Shown piece after piece: positions 1-7,309 of a DNA stretch of 25,617 bases. The translations under genes were made by a program, and so were the position numbers. The notes beneath the pieces are model-generated. The model was given only the letters and a program-made list of their open reading frames with translations. It did not search any database and had not been told where the DNA came from. The stretch's first letter is position 1; each line of letters opens with the position of its first letter. Origin of the DNA: an uncultured Prevotellaceae bacterium (GTDB taxonomy: Bacteria > Bacteroidota > Bacteroidia > Bacteroidales > Bacteroidaceae); assembly GCA_946415695.1 (NCBI GenBank), contig CAMKTM010000004.1, forward strand, positions 1 through 25,617, in the 5' to 3' direction.

Positions 1-120
1 TACTTGGTTTCTTTCCGGCTTTCCAATTTGTTTAATTCGTGCAATTCGTTGTTTATAAGGATTCAATACTTGGTTTCTTTCCGGCTTTCCAATTTGTTTA
101 ATTCGTGCAATTCGTTGTTT
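1..120. repeat. 54-bp direct repeat, two identical copies
   Basis: Positions 1-54 and 67-120 are identical, separated by 12 bp. Each copy ends in the words aattcgtgcaattcgttg. A related word pattern (aatccgtctaatctgtg, then taatccgttgttt) occurs at about 2709-2738, so this looks like a dispersed intergenic repeat family. No gene is visible in 1-151. The repeat lies downstream of the minus-strand XRE gene, and the first copy may continue beyond the window edge. Confidence 0.9.
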
Positions 121-151
121 AATTAAATAATTTCTGTGGTTGATAAAAGCC

Positions 152-367
152 TTACTCCTCCTCGTCTGCTCTGTACTCCAGGATGTCTCCCGGCTGGCAG
201 TCGAGGGCCTGACAGATGGCTTCGAGGGTTGAGAACCTGACGGCTTTCGCTTTGCCGGTCTTGAGGATGGAGAGGTTGGCAGCCGTTATGCCAATCTTCT
301 CGGCAAGCTCCTGTGATGACATCTTCCGCTTGGCCATCATAACATCTACATTAACTATTATACTCAT
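152..367 (-). CDS. small XRE-family helix-turn-helix regulator (YozG-like)
   Basis: This 71-aa protein is almost entirely one Cro/C1-type helix-turn-helix domain, residues about 12-65, with the pattern SSQELAEKIGITAANLSILK for the two DNA-contacting helices and a C-terminal QPGDILEY motif. That arrangement is typical of the short YozG-like regulators. In this family the gene commonly sits next to a DUF2975 membrane protein, and here the DUF2975 gene lies upstream on the same strand, 162 bp away. The likely role is a DNA-binding repressor working with that membrane partner; the signal and target are not visible. The start ATG at 367 follows an A/T-rich 7-bp-like repeat tract rather than a Shine-Dalgarno site. 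The domain call is firm; the pairing is inferred from context. Confidence 0.9.
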   Translation of the reverse strand: MSIIVNVDVMMAKRKMSSQELAEKIGITAANLSILKTGKAKAVRFSTLEAICQALDCQPGDILEYRADEEE

Positions 368-368
368 C

Positions 369-529
369 GTGTTATTTACTATTTGACGATTTACTATTTA
401 CGATTTATTTACGATTTGGCGATTTACTTTTTTTCGCAGTTTGGCGATTTATGGCATAAGGCATGGAAATAATCCAATAGTTAAATAGTACATAAATCGT
501 CAATAGTAAATCGTCAAATCGTAAATGAT
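369..529. repeat. inverted repeat and 7-bp-like words between the DUF2975 and XRE genes
   Basis: Positions 382-408 and 492-518 are inverted copies matching at 26 of 27 bases, which would give a long A/T-rich hairpin with a loop of about 83 nt. Read on the minus strand toward the XRE start, the proximal arm consists of 7-bp words such as aaatcgt and aaatagt. The second arm touches the stop of the DUF2975 gene. It could attenuate or separate the two genes' transcription, or be an intergenic repeat with no regulatory role. Confidence 0.75.
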
Positions 530-1222
530 TTAGATGGTCAATTCCTGTTCTTCCTGCAATTCCTTGCCCATCAGGATAATCTGCGAGACAATCATCAAAG
601 CAAGACCCATGATGGGAAAGATGAAATCCGGCGTGAACCACTTGAGGTCATAGTACGCCATGTTGATGTATTCCTTGATGATCTGCGTCAAAATATACGA
701 GCGAATATATACCCACACCCAATAGGCGACAAGCAGGATGCCGGCCAGTTCCAGCTTCTTCGCTATGCGGGCGACGAAGACTTCCTTGCGGGCGACGGAA
801 CGCAATACTTGGAAGACGATGACAACCAACCAGCCAAGTAGCAGCACATCGGGAATCATCGAGCAGTATGCAATGATGAAAGGCTTGGTCTGCGTAACGC
901 GGTCGGCAGGAATGGCAAGGCTCACCTGCTTCATATCCACGCGGCACACCTGACCATCTACCTCGCTGAGCAAAGCAAAATCCTTAGGAGAATGGCGGGC
1001 CTCCACATTGACATCGATGTACATCGTCGGTTTGCTCTTTCTCCTCAAACCGCCCTCAATCTCTTCTATCGTCGAGAAATCATCCGGCTCCTTGCCGAAG
1101 TAAAGTTCCTCACGCTCCTTGTCGGTGGAATTCGAATAGCTGACATGGACAAGGTCACACACTATAGCAGCCACCAGCACCAATGTCAGCAGCCCGCAAT
1201 ACAAACGAAGTTTCTTCTTCAT
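530..1222 (-). CDS. DUF2975 family four-helix membrane protein
   Basis: The 230-aa product has four predicted membrane segments: residues about 5-27, 117-140, 153-175 and 195-218. A soluble, charged loop of about 85 residues lies between helix 1 and helix 2, probably on the periplasmic side. This is the layout of DUF2975 proteins (Bacillus YoaS-like), whose function is not established. The neighbour downstream on the same strand is the small XRE regulator that usually accompanies this family, so a membrane sensor or modulator role for that regulator is plausible but inferred. The start at 1222 lies about 40 nt downstream of a good Bacteroidetes promoter (1264-1294), which supports this start. 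Small plus-strand frames overlapping it look like shadows. Confidence 0.85.
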   Translation of the reverse strand: MKKKLRLYCGLLTLVLVAAIVCDLVHVSYSNSTDKEREELYFGKEPDDFSTIEEIEGGLRRKSKPTMYIDVNVEARHSPKDFALLSEVDGQVCRVDMKQVSLAIPADRVTQTKPFIIAYCSMIPDVLLLGWLVVIVFQVLRSVARKEVFVARIAKKLELAGILLVAYWVWVYIRSYILTQIIKEYINMAYYDLKWFTPDFIFPIMGLALMIVSQIILMGKELQEEQELTI

Positions 1223-1263
1223 AACAGTAATGTTTTATTGTTAAACGATAAATAATTTCGGTG

Positions 1264-1294
1264 CAAAGGTAAGATGTTTCATAATATGCTGCAA
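1264..1294 (-). promoter_or_regulatory. Bacteroidetes promoter for the DUF2975-XRE pair
   Basis: On the minus strand a TTG (1292-1294) is followed by 20 nt and then TACCTTTG (1264-1271), matching the Bacteroidetes sigma-ABfr consensus with its TAnnTTTG -7 element. The distance to the ATG leaves a leader of roughly 35 nt. Confidence 0.8.
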
Positions 1295-1388
1295 GGAAAA
1301 GGACAATTATTTTATTGAAAAACGATAAATTCCTAAGGGGAAAGCAGTCACACATTATTATATATACACAACTTAGTTTCGTTAGGTA

Positions 1389-1474
1389 TCAGGTTTTAAG
1401 GTCGCTTTGCTTTCAGGTTTTAAGGTGACTTTACCTCACAACCTCATAACCTCACAACCTCATAACCTCACAAG
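1389..1474. repeat. 14-bp direct repeat followed by an 8-bp tandem array
   Basis: The 1223-1551 gap holds no gene. Besides two divergent promoters it contains tcaggttttaaggt at 1389-1402 and 1413-1426, followed at 1435-1474 by five units of ctcacaac/ctcataac (8-bp period, the two forms alternating). The array ends about 17 nt before the -33 element of the bcp promoter. Confidence 0.85.
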
Positions 1475-1490
1475 TTTTCTGTGTCACCCG

Positions 1491-1521
1491 TTTGTCTGTT
1501 CGGAAAAATGTTGTACCTTTG
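1491..1521 (+). promoter_or_regulatory. Bacteroidetes promoter for bcp
   Basis: TTTG (1491-1494), 19 nt, then TACCTTTG (1514-1521): a full consensus match. Transcription would begin near 1528, about 24 nt before the bcp ATG. This rules out an upstream in-frame TTG start at 1492, which falls inside the promoter. Confidence 0.88.
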
Positions 1522-1551
1522 CCCACGAAAAAGCATCAAAACAGAATTATT

Positions 1552-2004
1552 ATGAAGGTTGGTGACATAGCACCCGAGGTGCTGGGCAAGGACGAACAGG
1601 GACGGGACATCCGTCTGAGCGATTACAAAGGCCGGAAGCTTGTGCTCTACTTCTATCCGAAGGACAACACGAGCGGCTGTACGGCTGAGGCTTGCAGTTT
1701 GCGCGACAGGTACAGCGAGCTGCAAGGTGCTGGCTACGAGGTGGTCGGCGTGAGCAAGGACTCCGCCGCCTCGCACCAGAAGTTCAAGGAGAAGCACGCC
1801 TTGCCGTTCCCCCTCATTGCCGACGTGGACAAGACCCTTCTGGAGGCAATGGGCGCCTGGGGCGAGAAGACGATGTACGGAAAGAAGACCATGGGCACCA
1901 TCCGCACCACGTTCATCATCGACGAGAACGGCATCATCGAACAAATTTTCGCTGGCAAACAGGTGAAGACCAAGGAGCACGCCGCACAGATACTGAAAAG
2001 GTAA
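1552..2004 (+). CDS. bcp: thioredoxin-dependent thiol peroxidase (peroxiredoxin, Bcp/PrxQ type)
   Basis: This 150-aa protein is a full-length atypical 2-Cys peroxiredoxin, which reduces hydrogen peroxide and organic hydroperoxides in the cytoplasm with electrons from thioredoxin. The peroxidatic cysteine is C43 in the motif DNTSGCTAEACSLRD, and the resolving cysteine C48 is five residues later, as in the E. coli Bcp type. Further family landmarks are LYFYPKDNTSGC, VVGVSKDS and the C-terminal IRTTFIIDENGII strand. The ATG at 1552 was chosen because it lies just after the promoter and gives the usual N-terminus MKVGDIAPEV. The secreted-protein gene downstream starts 27 nt after the stop and is probably co-transcribed. 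Confidence 0.95.
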   Translation: MKVGDIAPEVLGKDEQGRDIRLSDYKGRKLVLYFYPKDNTSGCTAEACSLRDRYSELQGAGYEVVGVSKDSAASHQKFKEKHALPFPLIADVDKTLLEAMGAWGEKTMYGKKTMGTIRTTFIIDENGIIEQIFAGKQVKTKEHAAQILKR

Positions 2005-2031
2005 AAAAAGAGAAAAGGTAAAAAGGAAAAT

Positions 2032-2610
2032 ATGAAAAGACTGTTTTCAACGATCATTCTGGCAGCATCTGCTATTGTCGCCAGTGCACAGACAAGTCTC
2101 GTGGGGCGGGTCTATCATCATCCTAACATAATGGCCGATGAAATAAAAGCCAAGGCTGGCGATCTCACAAAGAATAAGGACGAAGCCAAAGCGAAGGCAA
2201 TTGCCAAAGCAGAGAAGAAGAAGGGACGCGCCCTTACGGCCGAAGAAAAGGCCAAAGTGGAAAAGCAAGCCGAACAGGCCTGCAAGGCGGCTGAAAATAT
2301 AATAAAAGGTATCACGACCATGGTGACGGCCACCTTCAAGACCGACAAGGAGATGGAGATGCAGATGAAAATGCAAGTAGATGAAGAAGCGCTGAAGGAA
2401 GCCGGCGTCAGCTGGGCAAAGCGCAAGTTGCTGAAGACTGCCGTCTCCATTGCACCGTCCAAAGAGACGTTGAACTACATCGTGCAGGGCAACCTCATCA
2501 TCTGCTCCGACGGCACGGAAAAGGACACACTCACCATCAGCCCGGACGGAAAGTTTCTCTACGGAAAGATGGACGAGAAAACAAGTTTCACGCTGACGCG
2601 GACAAAGTAG
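2032..2610 (+). CDS. secreted, lysine-rich hypothetical protein
   Basis: I do not recognise a named family with confidence. The 192-aa product begins with a clear signal peptide (MKRLFSTIILAASAIVASAQ, cleavage near residue 19-20), so it is exported to the periplasm or outer surface. Residues about 38-90 are very rich in Lys, Ala and Glu, are predicted helical, and include AKAKAIAKAEKKKGRALTAE. The remainder looks beta-rich: residues about 98-118 and 140-192 carry alternating hydrophobic strands and a SPDGKFLYG turn, resembling the lipocalin-like small secreted proteins common in Bacteroidales. The A-rich 27-nt gap after bcp and the absence of an internal promoter suggest one operon. A link to oxidative stress is only contextual. 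Confidence 0.75.
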   Translation: MKRLFSTIILAASAIVASAQTSLVGRVYHHPNIMADEIKAKAGDLTKNKDEAKAKAIAKAEKKKGRALTAEEKAKVEKQAEQACKAAENIIKGITTMVTATFKTDKEMEMQMKMQVDEEALKEAGVSWAKRKLLKTAVSIAPSKETLNYIVQGNLIICSDGTEKDTLTISPDGKFLYGKMDEKTSFTLTRTK

Positions 2611-2623
2611 AGGAGTCTTTACC

Positions 2624-2647
2624 GACACATTGTGCTGTCTCTTTTTT
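2624..2647 (+). terminator. weak intrinsic terminator after the bcp operon
   Basis: A short imperfect stem (gaca...tgtc, 2624-2639) is followed by a T-rich run ending in six T (2642-2647). The stem is weak, so this call is tentative. The rest of 2648-2827 contains the dispersed words aatctgtgtaatccgttg and no gene. Confidence 0.35.
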
Positions 2648-2827
2648 GAACACGAATTACACGTTCCGCGACCACAATAGCGCTTTTATGCTAAAGCGTC
2701 AAAGAATAATCCGTCTAATCTGTGTAATCCGTTGTTTTTTCATATCGTTTTTGGTCTTGCCCAAACGTGCAAGGCGCCAAAAGTTCCTAACAAAATGTCG
2801 CTATTGAGGAAATAATGAACCAAAATG

Positions 2828-2859
2828 TTTGTTACTTCATGCAAAAAGTCGTATCTTTG
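2828..2859 (+). promoter_or_regulatory. Bacteroidetes promoter for the BspA-like operon
   Basis: TTTG (2828-2831), 20 nt, then TATCTTTG (2852-2859). It is the only clear promoter between 2611 and 3266, so the transcript would carry a leader of about 400 nt before the ATG at 3267. Confidence 0.82.
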
Positions 2860-2865
2860 CAACAT

Positions 2866-3266
2866 CGTTGACTTATGTCAGGCTAAAGCTTGGCTTGCGT
2901 CGAGCTAAAGCTTCGTTAGCCCACCAGTGGGCGGCGGGCGATCTCTTATATAGAAAAGACGTTTTCGAACGTCTGTTGCTGTGCATCAAGAATCTCGCAA
3001 ATTCCAAACATCACAGCAGGCAGATGACAACGAAGCGTCTGCGTGGGTACGCTCCTATATACCTTATTATATTATATATAGTGCGTGCTGGCGTGGGCTA
3101 ACGGCGTTGTCTATCCTGTGTGATGTGGGCAATGCGAGAGCCTTTGATGCCAGGATAGGCGAGAGAAGCAAAACACCTGCGCCTTTTTTGTATATCTGCA
3201 TGAACCTTTAACCTTACCCTTAATCGCCAGCTTCGGGGTGTTTGCAGGCACAAAACAAGAAAACGC
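2866..3266 (+). promoter_or_regulatory. long structured 5' leader, possible regulatory RNA
   Basis: No credible gene lies in this stretch, but several hairpins can be read by eye. ggctaa/ttagcc pair at 2881-2886 and 2916-2921. A perfect 7-bp stem with a TTCG loop sits at 2957-2974. ctatata/tatatag close an A/T stem at about 3054-3080. An 8-bp stem ctatcctg (3111-3118)/caggatag (3151-3158) encloses 32 nt. Near the gene, aaacacc (3171-3177) can pair with ggtgttt (3237-3243), while the overlapping cctgc (3176-3180) can pair with gcagg (3244-3248). These two pairings exclude each other. The small plus-strand frames here have no protein-like features. Whether this is a riboswitch-like leader, a separate small RNA or a repeated element cannot be settled from one copy. 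Confidence 0.5.
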
Positions 3267-6110
3267 ATGAAACATTCTTATCTTAAACTCTTCCTCCTGT
3301 GCCTTTGCTTGTCCATTGGCACAAACACCTTTGCCTACGATGCCGAGATTGACGGCATCTATTACGATTTTTTCTTGGGCGAGGCATATGTGACGTATCG
3401 TTACTCATTCGGTGGTTCCTATTCTGGTGACATAACCATTCCTTCTTCTGTTACATATAAGGGCACGACTTACAGTGTTAAGAACATAGGCTATAGGGCT
3501 TTCTATTCGTGTCGTATTTCCTCTATCAAATTACCAAATAGTGTAATGACGATCGGCGGTCAAGCCTTTGCTGGATGCAGCCTGACCTCCGTCATCATTC
3601 CCAATAGTGTGACGACTATCGGCGAACAAGCTTTCTCTTCTTGCAGAGGCTTAACTTCCATCACAATGGGCAACGGCGTGACCAGCATCGGGGAAGACGC
3701 TTTTGATTCTTGTTATGATTTGGAAAAAGTTATAGTTCCAGATATTGCTGCATGGTGTAGAATTAATTTTGATGGTTATAGTTCAAGTAATCCGATATAT
3801 GAATCAAATCATTTATATAGTGATGAAACAACGGAAATCACAGAGCTTATCATCCCAGAAGGTGTGAAAACTATTAACTCCCACGCTTTCACTGGATGCT
3901 GGAGCCTGACCTCCGTGACAATTCCCAACAGTGTAAACAGCATTGGTTCTTTTTCTTTCAGCGATTGTCGCTACCTGACCTCTGCTATTATTGGGAACGG
4001 CGTGACAAGTATAGGGGTAGCTGCCTTCGATGGATGTAGCAGCTTGACCTCCTTGACGATTCCCAGCAGTGTGACCAGTATCGGCAACAGTGCTTTTGGC
4101 GGAACGGCATGGCTTAATAATCAGCCGGACGGTTTAGTGTATGCAGGGAAAGTTGCTTATTGTTACCAGGGGACGATGCCCGATGGAACTCATATTGCAA
4201 TCAAGGAAGGTACCACTGAAATAGCTGCTTATGCTTTTGCTAGATGCAGTGGCTTGACCTCCGTCAATATTCCCATAAGTGTGACCAGTATCGACAGATC
4301 TGCCTTCGCTGCCTGTAGTGGCTTAACTTCTGTAATAATGAACAATCCTATACCGGTTTCCATTGAAGAATACACTTTCAGCAATCGTGCAAATGCAACC
4401 TTGTATGTTCCATTCGGAAGCAGATCCTCATATAAGAATGCTTTTTACTGGGAGGAGTTCAAGGATATCAAAGAAATCAGAGACAATATACCCGAAGTGG
4501 ATGGAATTTCCTACAGAATTGACAGCGAGAAGATGGTTGCGGAGGTTGTATATTTGCCTGATGATAATAAGTATACTGGCGATATCATCATTCCATCATC
4601 AATTACATACGCTGGCCAGACTTACAGCGTGACAGGGATTGGCAAAAAGGCTTTCTACTACTGCGATGGACTAACATCCATCACCCTTCCTCGTAGCCTG
4701 ACCTCCATCGGCAACTATGTTTTCTCTGGTTGCTGTTGCCTGACTTCCGTTATAATGAAACGGACAACTCCTGTTGAAGTTAATGAATGGACGTTTAACG
4801 GTTTTGACTATAAAAATGCTATTCTCTATGTTCCTTATGGATGTAGGACTGCTTACAATGCAGCCTCCTTTTGGGCAGGATTTAAAGAAATTAGGGAATT
4901 CGCCCCAGAGGTGGATGGAATATACTATAACCTTGATGAAGAAAAGATGGTTGCAGAGGTTATTCCCGTGCCAGATAATGGCAAATACTCTGGTGATATA
5001 ATCATACCATCATCAATTATTTATGATGGCGAAACATATAGTGTGACGAGCATCGGCCACGCTGCTTTCTATTATTGCAAAAGCTTGACATCCATTACCA
5101 TTCCTGAGAGCGTGACGAGCATCGGCGAGTACGCTTTCTCTTATTGCGATGGTCTGACCTCCGTCAATATCCCCGAGGGTGTGACAAGCATCGGAGTAGA
5201 GGCTTTTCTTGATTGCGGTTTTTGTTCCGTCACCATTCCCGAAAGTGTGACCACCATCGGCCATCGTGCCTTTTATAGCAATTGCTTATCCACCCTAACT
5301 GTAAAATGGCAAACTCCTCCAGCAATTGACAAAAACACTTTCCCCAATCGCGCGGATATATCTCTTTTTGTTCCAAAAGGATCTGCGGCTGCATACGAGG
5401 CCGCTCCCTACTGGAAGGAATTCAAGGATATTTTGGAGGGTTACACGGACTTCGCCGAGATGGACAACGTGATTTACCTGGAGGGTTCCGAGGCCATTGC
5501 CGACGGCGGCATGGCGACGCTTACTTTGAAAATGAAGAACAGCGTGACAGCAGAAGGATTCCACTTCGACATGTATCTTCCCGATGGATGCAGTTTCGCT
5601 CTTGACGAAGAAGGGGAAACAGATGTCGAACTGTCTTATAAGCGAGCCACTTTGTCAAGCATGTACTTTGAGCACGTCTTGAATGCCGATGGAAGCCTGA
5701 ACGTGACAGTCTCTTCCCGAAAGGGCAAGGTCATCACAGGCAACGACGGCGCAGTTGTGCTGATACGCATCATTGTGGATGAAGGGATGGCGATTGAAAA
5801 CCACCCGATTATTCTGAAGAACTGGGGAGTAAGCGACAATATGGGCTGGGTCTGGCCTGAATCGGAAAACGACCCTGTGGCATATCCGCTGAACATCCTT
5901 GACATAAAACGTGGCGACGTAAATGGAGACAAGGCCAAAAAGATAAATTCCGGCGACTATACCACACTCACCCACTACATTCTGAACCTGCCATATCGCC
6001 AAATCAACATGCTTGCCGCCGATGCCAATGGCGACGGACGTGTGGATGTGGCCGATTTGTCTGCAATAGCCGAGATAATAAAAAAGCAATCACAACAAGA
6101 GAACAAATAA
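3267..6110 (+). CDS. BspA-like leucine-rich repeat surface protein with cohesin-like and dockerin-like domains
   Basis: The 947-aa product has a signal peptide (residues 1-23) and then at least a dozen LRR_5 (BspA/TpLRR) repeats of the form LTSVTIPNSVTSIGxxAF with xxCxxLTS turns. Three related segments begin with a short DGIxY module followed by PSSxxYxGxTYSV, near residues 26, 409 and 547. Each LRR block ends in a cap of the type LYVPFGSRSSYKNA...FKDI. Residues about 728-875 form a beta-sandwich resembling cohesins and homologous to the next gene's product. The C-terminus is dockerin-like, with calcium loops DVNGDKAKKIN (from residue 884) and DANGDGRVDVAD (from 919). The family is surface-exposed and mediates binding to host proteins, other bacteria or matrix; the ligand is unknown. 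The first calcium loop lacks the usual glycine after GD. The gene is A/T-richer than argS and the genes after it. Confidence 0.9.
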   Translation: MKHSYLKLFLLCLCLSIGTNTFAYDAEIDGIYYDFFLGEAYVTYRYSFGGSYSGDITIPSSVTYKGTTYSVKNIGYRAFYSCRISSIKLPNSVMTIGGQAFAGCSLTSVIIPNSVTTIGEQAFSSCRGLTSITMGNGVTSIGEDAFDSCYDLEKVIVPDIAAWCRINFDGYSSSNPIYESNHLYSDETTEITELIIPEGVKTINSHAFTGCWSLTSVTIPNSVNSIGSFSFSDCRYLTSAIIGNGVTSIGVAAFDGCSSLTSLTIPSSVTSIGNSAFGGTAWLNNQPDGLVYAGKVAYCYQGTMPDGTHIAIKEGTTEIAAYAFARCSGLTSVNIPISVTSIDRSAFAACSGLTSVIMNNPIPVSIEEYTFSNRANATLYVPFGSRSSYKNAFYWEEFKDIKEIRDNIPEVDGISYRIDSEKMVAEVVYLPDDNKYTGDIIIPSSITYAGQTYSVTGIGKKAFYYCDGLTSITLPRSLTSIGNYVFSGCCCLTSVIMKRTTPVEVNEWTFNGFDYKNAILYVPYGCRTAYNAASFWAGFKEIREFAPEVDGIYYNLDEEKMVAEVIPVPDNGKYSGDIIIPSSIIYDGETYSVTSIGHAAFYYCKSLTSITIPESVTSIGEYAFSYCDGLTSVNIPEGVTSIGVEAFLDCGFCSVTIPESVTTIGHRAFYSNCLSTLTVKWQTPPAIDKNTFPNRADISLFVPKGSAAAYEAAPYWKEFKDILEGYTDFAEMDNVIYLEGSEAIADGGMATLTLKMKNSVTAEGFHFDMYLPDGCSFALDEEGETDVELSYKRATLSSMYFEHVLNADGSLNVTVSSRKGKVITGNDGAVVLIRIIVDEGMAIENHPIILKNWGVSDNMGWVWPESENDPVAYPLNILDIKRGDVNGDKAKKINSGDYTTLTHYILNLPYRQINMLAADANGDGRVDVADLSAIAEIIKKQSQQENK

Positions 6111-6142
6111 CCAATTAGCAAACACAACAAATACGCATAACT

Positions 6143-6817
6143 ATGAAAAGGATTTTTTTATGTATCGCGGCCAGCCTGGCCGGTTCGTTTACCACAATGA
6201 GGGCAGAGACAACAGACATCAACGATCTGAATTATGTGTTGTACATCGATCCGATGACCGTGACGAAAGGAACCACGGAGACAACCCTTTATGTAAAGAT
6301 GAAGAACAAGGCTGAAGCCAAAGGGGGCTTCTCCTTTGGCATAAGGTTGCCAGAGACTTTCAGCTTTGCCACAGACAGCGAGGGGGAACCCGACATCAGG
6401 TTAAGCACAGAACGCACAAACAGCGACCACTTGGACCAGTTCCTGGTGGTTCCGCAGGATGATGGCAGTGTGAAAGTCTCGGCAAGCAACCTTGTTGGCG
6501 ACGGAATAATCGAAGGTAATGACGGCGTTGTCGCAGAGGTTCACATACTGATGCCAGAAAAGAAAGGCTCATTCAGCATTACAATATATGAGCCAGTGGT
6601 CTCAATAAAATATGGGAACTCAACTAGAAGCAAACAAGAGATAGACGAAGTTGAAACAATAATTGAGATTACGGACGGAATTAATATGGTTCAAGATTCA
6701 CATTCTTTCTCTCAGAGCACTTATGACCTTTCTGGTCGAAGAGTAAAGGATGCAAGCAAGGGCATCAATGTGATACAAAAGTCTGACGGCACAACAAGAA
6801 AGGTTCTGGTGAAGTAA
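6143..6817 (+). CDS. secreted cohesin-like domain protein
   Basis: The 224-aa product has a signal peptide (cleavage near residue 21, MRAE) and one beta-sandwich domain, residues about 30-165. This domain resembles the cohesin-like region of the preceding LRR protein: KMKN...GFSFGIRLPETFSFATDSEGEPDIRLS here corresponds to KMKN...GFHFDMYLPDGCSFALDEEGETDVELS there, and both contain GNDG followed by a hydrophobic strand. The last 30 residues (YDLSGRRV...KGINVIQKSDG...KVLVK) match the short C-terminal tail common in exported Prevotella proteins and similar to type IX secretion sorting tails. It starts 32 nt after the LRR gene with no promoter between, so the two form an operon. A physical partnership with the dockerin-like end of the LRR protein is possible but inferred. 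Confidence 0.8.
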   Translation: MKRIFLCIAASLAGSFTTMRAETTDINDLNYVLYIDPMTVTKGTTETTLYVKMKNKAEAKGGFSFGIRLPETFSFATDSEGEPDIRLSTERTNSDHLDQFLVVPQDDGSVKVSASNLVGDGIIEGNDGVVAEVHILMPEKKGSFSITIYEPVVSIKYGNSTRSKQEIDEVETIIEITDGINMVQDSHSFSQSTYDLSGRRVKDASKGINVIQKSDGTTRKVLVK

Positions 6818-6837
6818 CCCTATACGAAGTATAAAAG

Positions 6838-6915
6838 CAAACAATCGGCCTTTAGGATTGCCAGCCTGCGGAGGTGCAAGGCGGCGGCAAATCCTGAGGG
6901 CCGATTATTGTTTTC
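6838..6915 (+). terminator. long stem-loop terminator
   Basis: A large imperfect hairpin: the arm around aacaatcggcc (about 6840-6850) pairs with ggccgattattgtt (about 6899-6912), continuing inward through aggatt/aatcct and gcc/ggc. The right arm ends in a tttt run. It lies 20 nt after the cohesin-like gene and before the toxin-antitoxin promoter, so it probably ends the LRR operon. It is longer than a usual intrinsic terminator and could instead be a repeat element. Confidence 0.65.
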
Positions 6916-6957
6916 TGTGGTTGTCTCGGCATGGAGAGGCAGAAAAGAATGATAATG

Positions 6958-6989
6958 TTTGGCAATGTCGGAGAAAAGCATTACCTTTG
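6958..6989 (+). promoter_or_regulatory. Bacteroidetes promoter for the toxin-antitoxin-argS unit
   Basis: TTTG (6958-6961), 20 nt, then TACCTTTG (6982-6989), a full consensus match 32 nt before the antitoxin ATG. No equally good promoter was found between here and argS. Confidence 0.85.
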
Positions 6990-7021
6990 CACGCGAATGT
7001 ATTACAATTGAATTATAGAGT

Positions 7022-7309
7022 ATGGCAACGACTGTAGTAAGAAGGCCTGCATCGTTTCGTTTGAGGGCAGATCTTTTGGATGGATTGAAGCGGAAGGCTG
7101 CACAAGAGAACCGCACGCTGAACAACTATGTGGAGAGCGTTCTGCTCGACATCGTGTATGACGAACCCAACGAGGTGACGCGGGCCGCAATCGAAGAGGC
7201 AATGAATCGGAAGTCCTATCCCGAGGATGAGTTATATAATAGCGCGGAAGAGATGTTTGAAGCTTTGTTGAAGGAAGATGAAAAGGATATTCCCGTCGGG
7301 GCAGTATAA
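7022..7309 (+). CDS. type II antitoxin, RelB/DinJ-like
   Basis: The 95-aa product has an N-terminal ribbon-helix-helix-like segment (residues about 8-46, RPASFRLRADLLDGLKRKA followed by NRTLNNYVESVLLDIV), expected to form a dimer that binds the operon's own promoter. It has an acidic C-terminal half (EEAMNRKSYPEDELYNSAEEMFEALLKEDEK) expected to wrap the toxin. Its 3' end overlaps the toxin gene by 32 nt, the usual arrangement for translationally coupled antitoxin-toxin pairs. By family knowledge the toxin-antitoxin complex represses transcription from the upstream promoter. The antitoxin family assignment rests on layout and partner as much as on sequence. Confidence 0.85.
   Translation: MATTVVRRPASFRLRADLLDGLKRKAAQENRTLNNYVESVLLDIVYDEPNEVTRAAIEEAMNRKSYPEDELYNSAEEMFEALLKEDEKDIPVGAV

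Noticed and set aside
2829..3211. Two small plus-strand frames (90 and 76 codons) before the LRR gene
   Set aside because: They lie in a leader with many hairpins, one starts inside the promoter, and neither has a signal peptide, domain or plausible start context. The region is better explained as structured RNA.
6838..6915. Integron attC-like site
   Set aside because: No integrase gene or cassette array is visible and the arm ends do not match the conserved attC boxes; a terminator or repeat is simpler.
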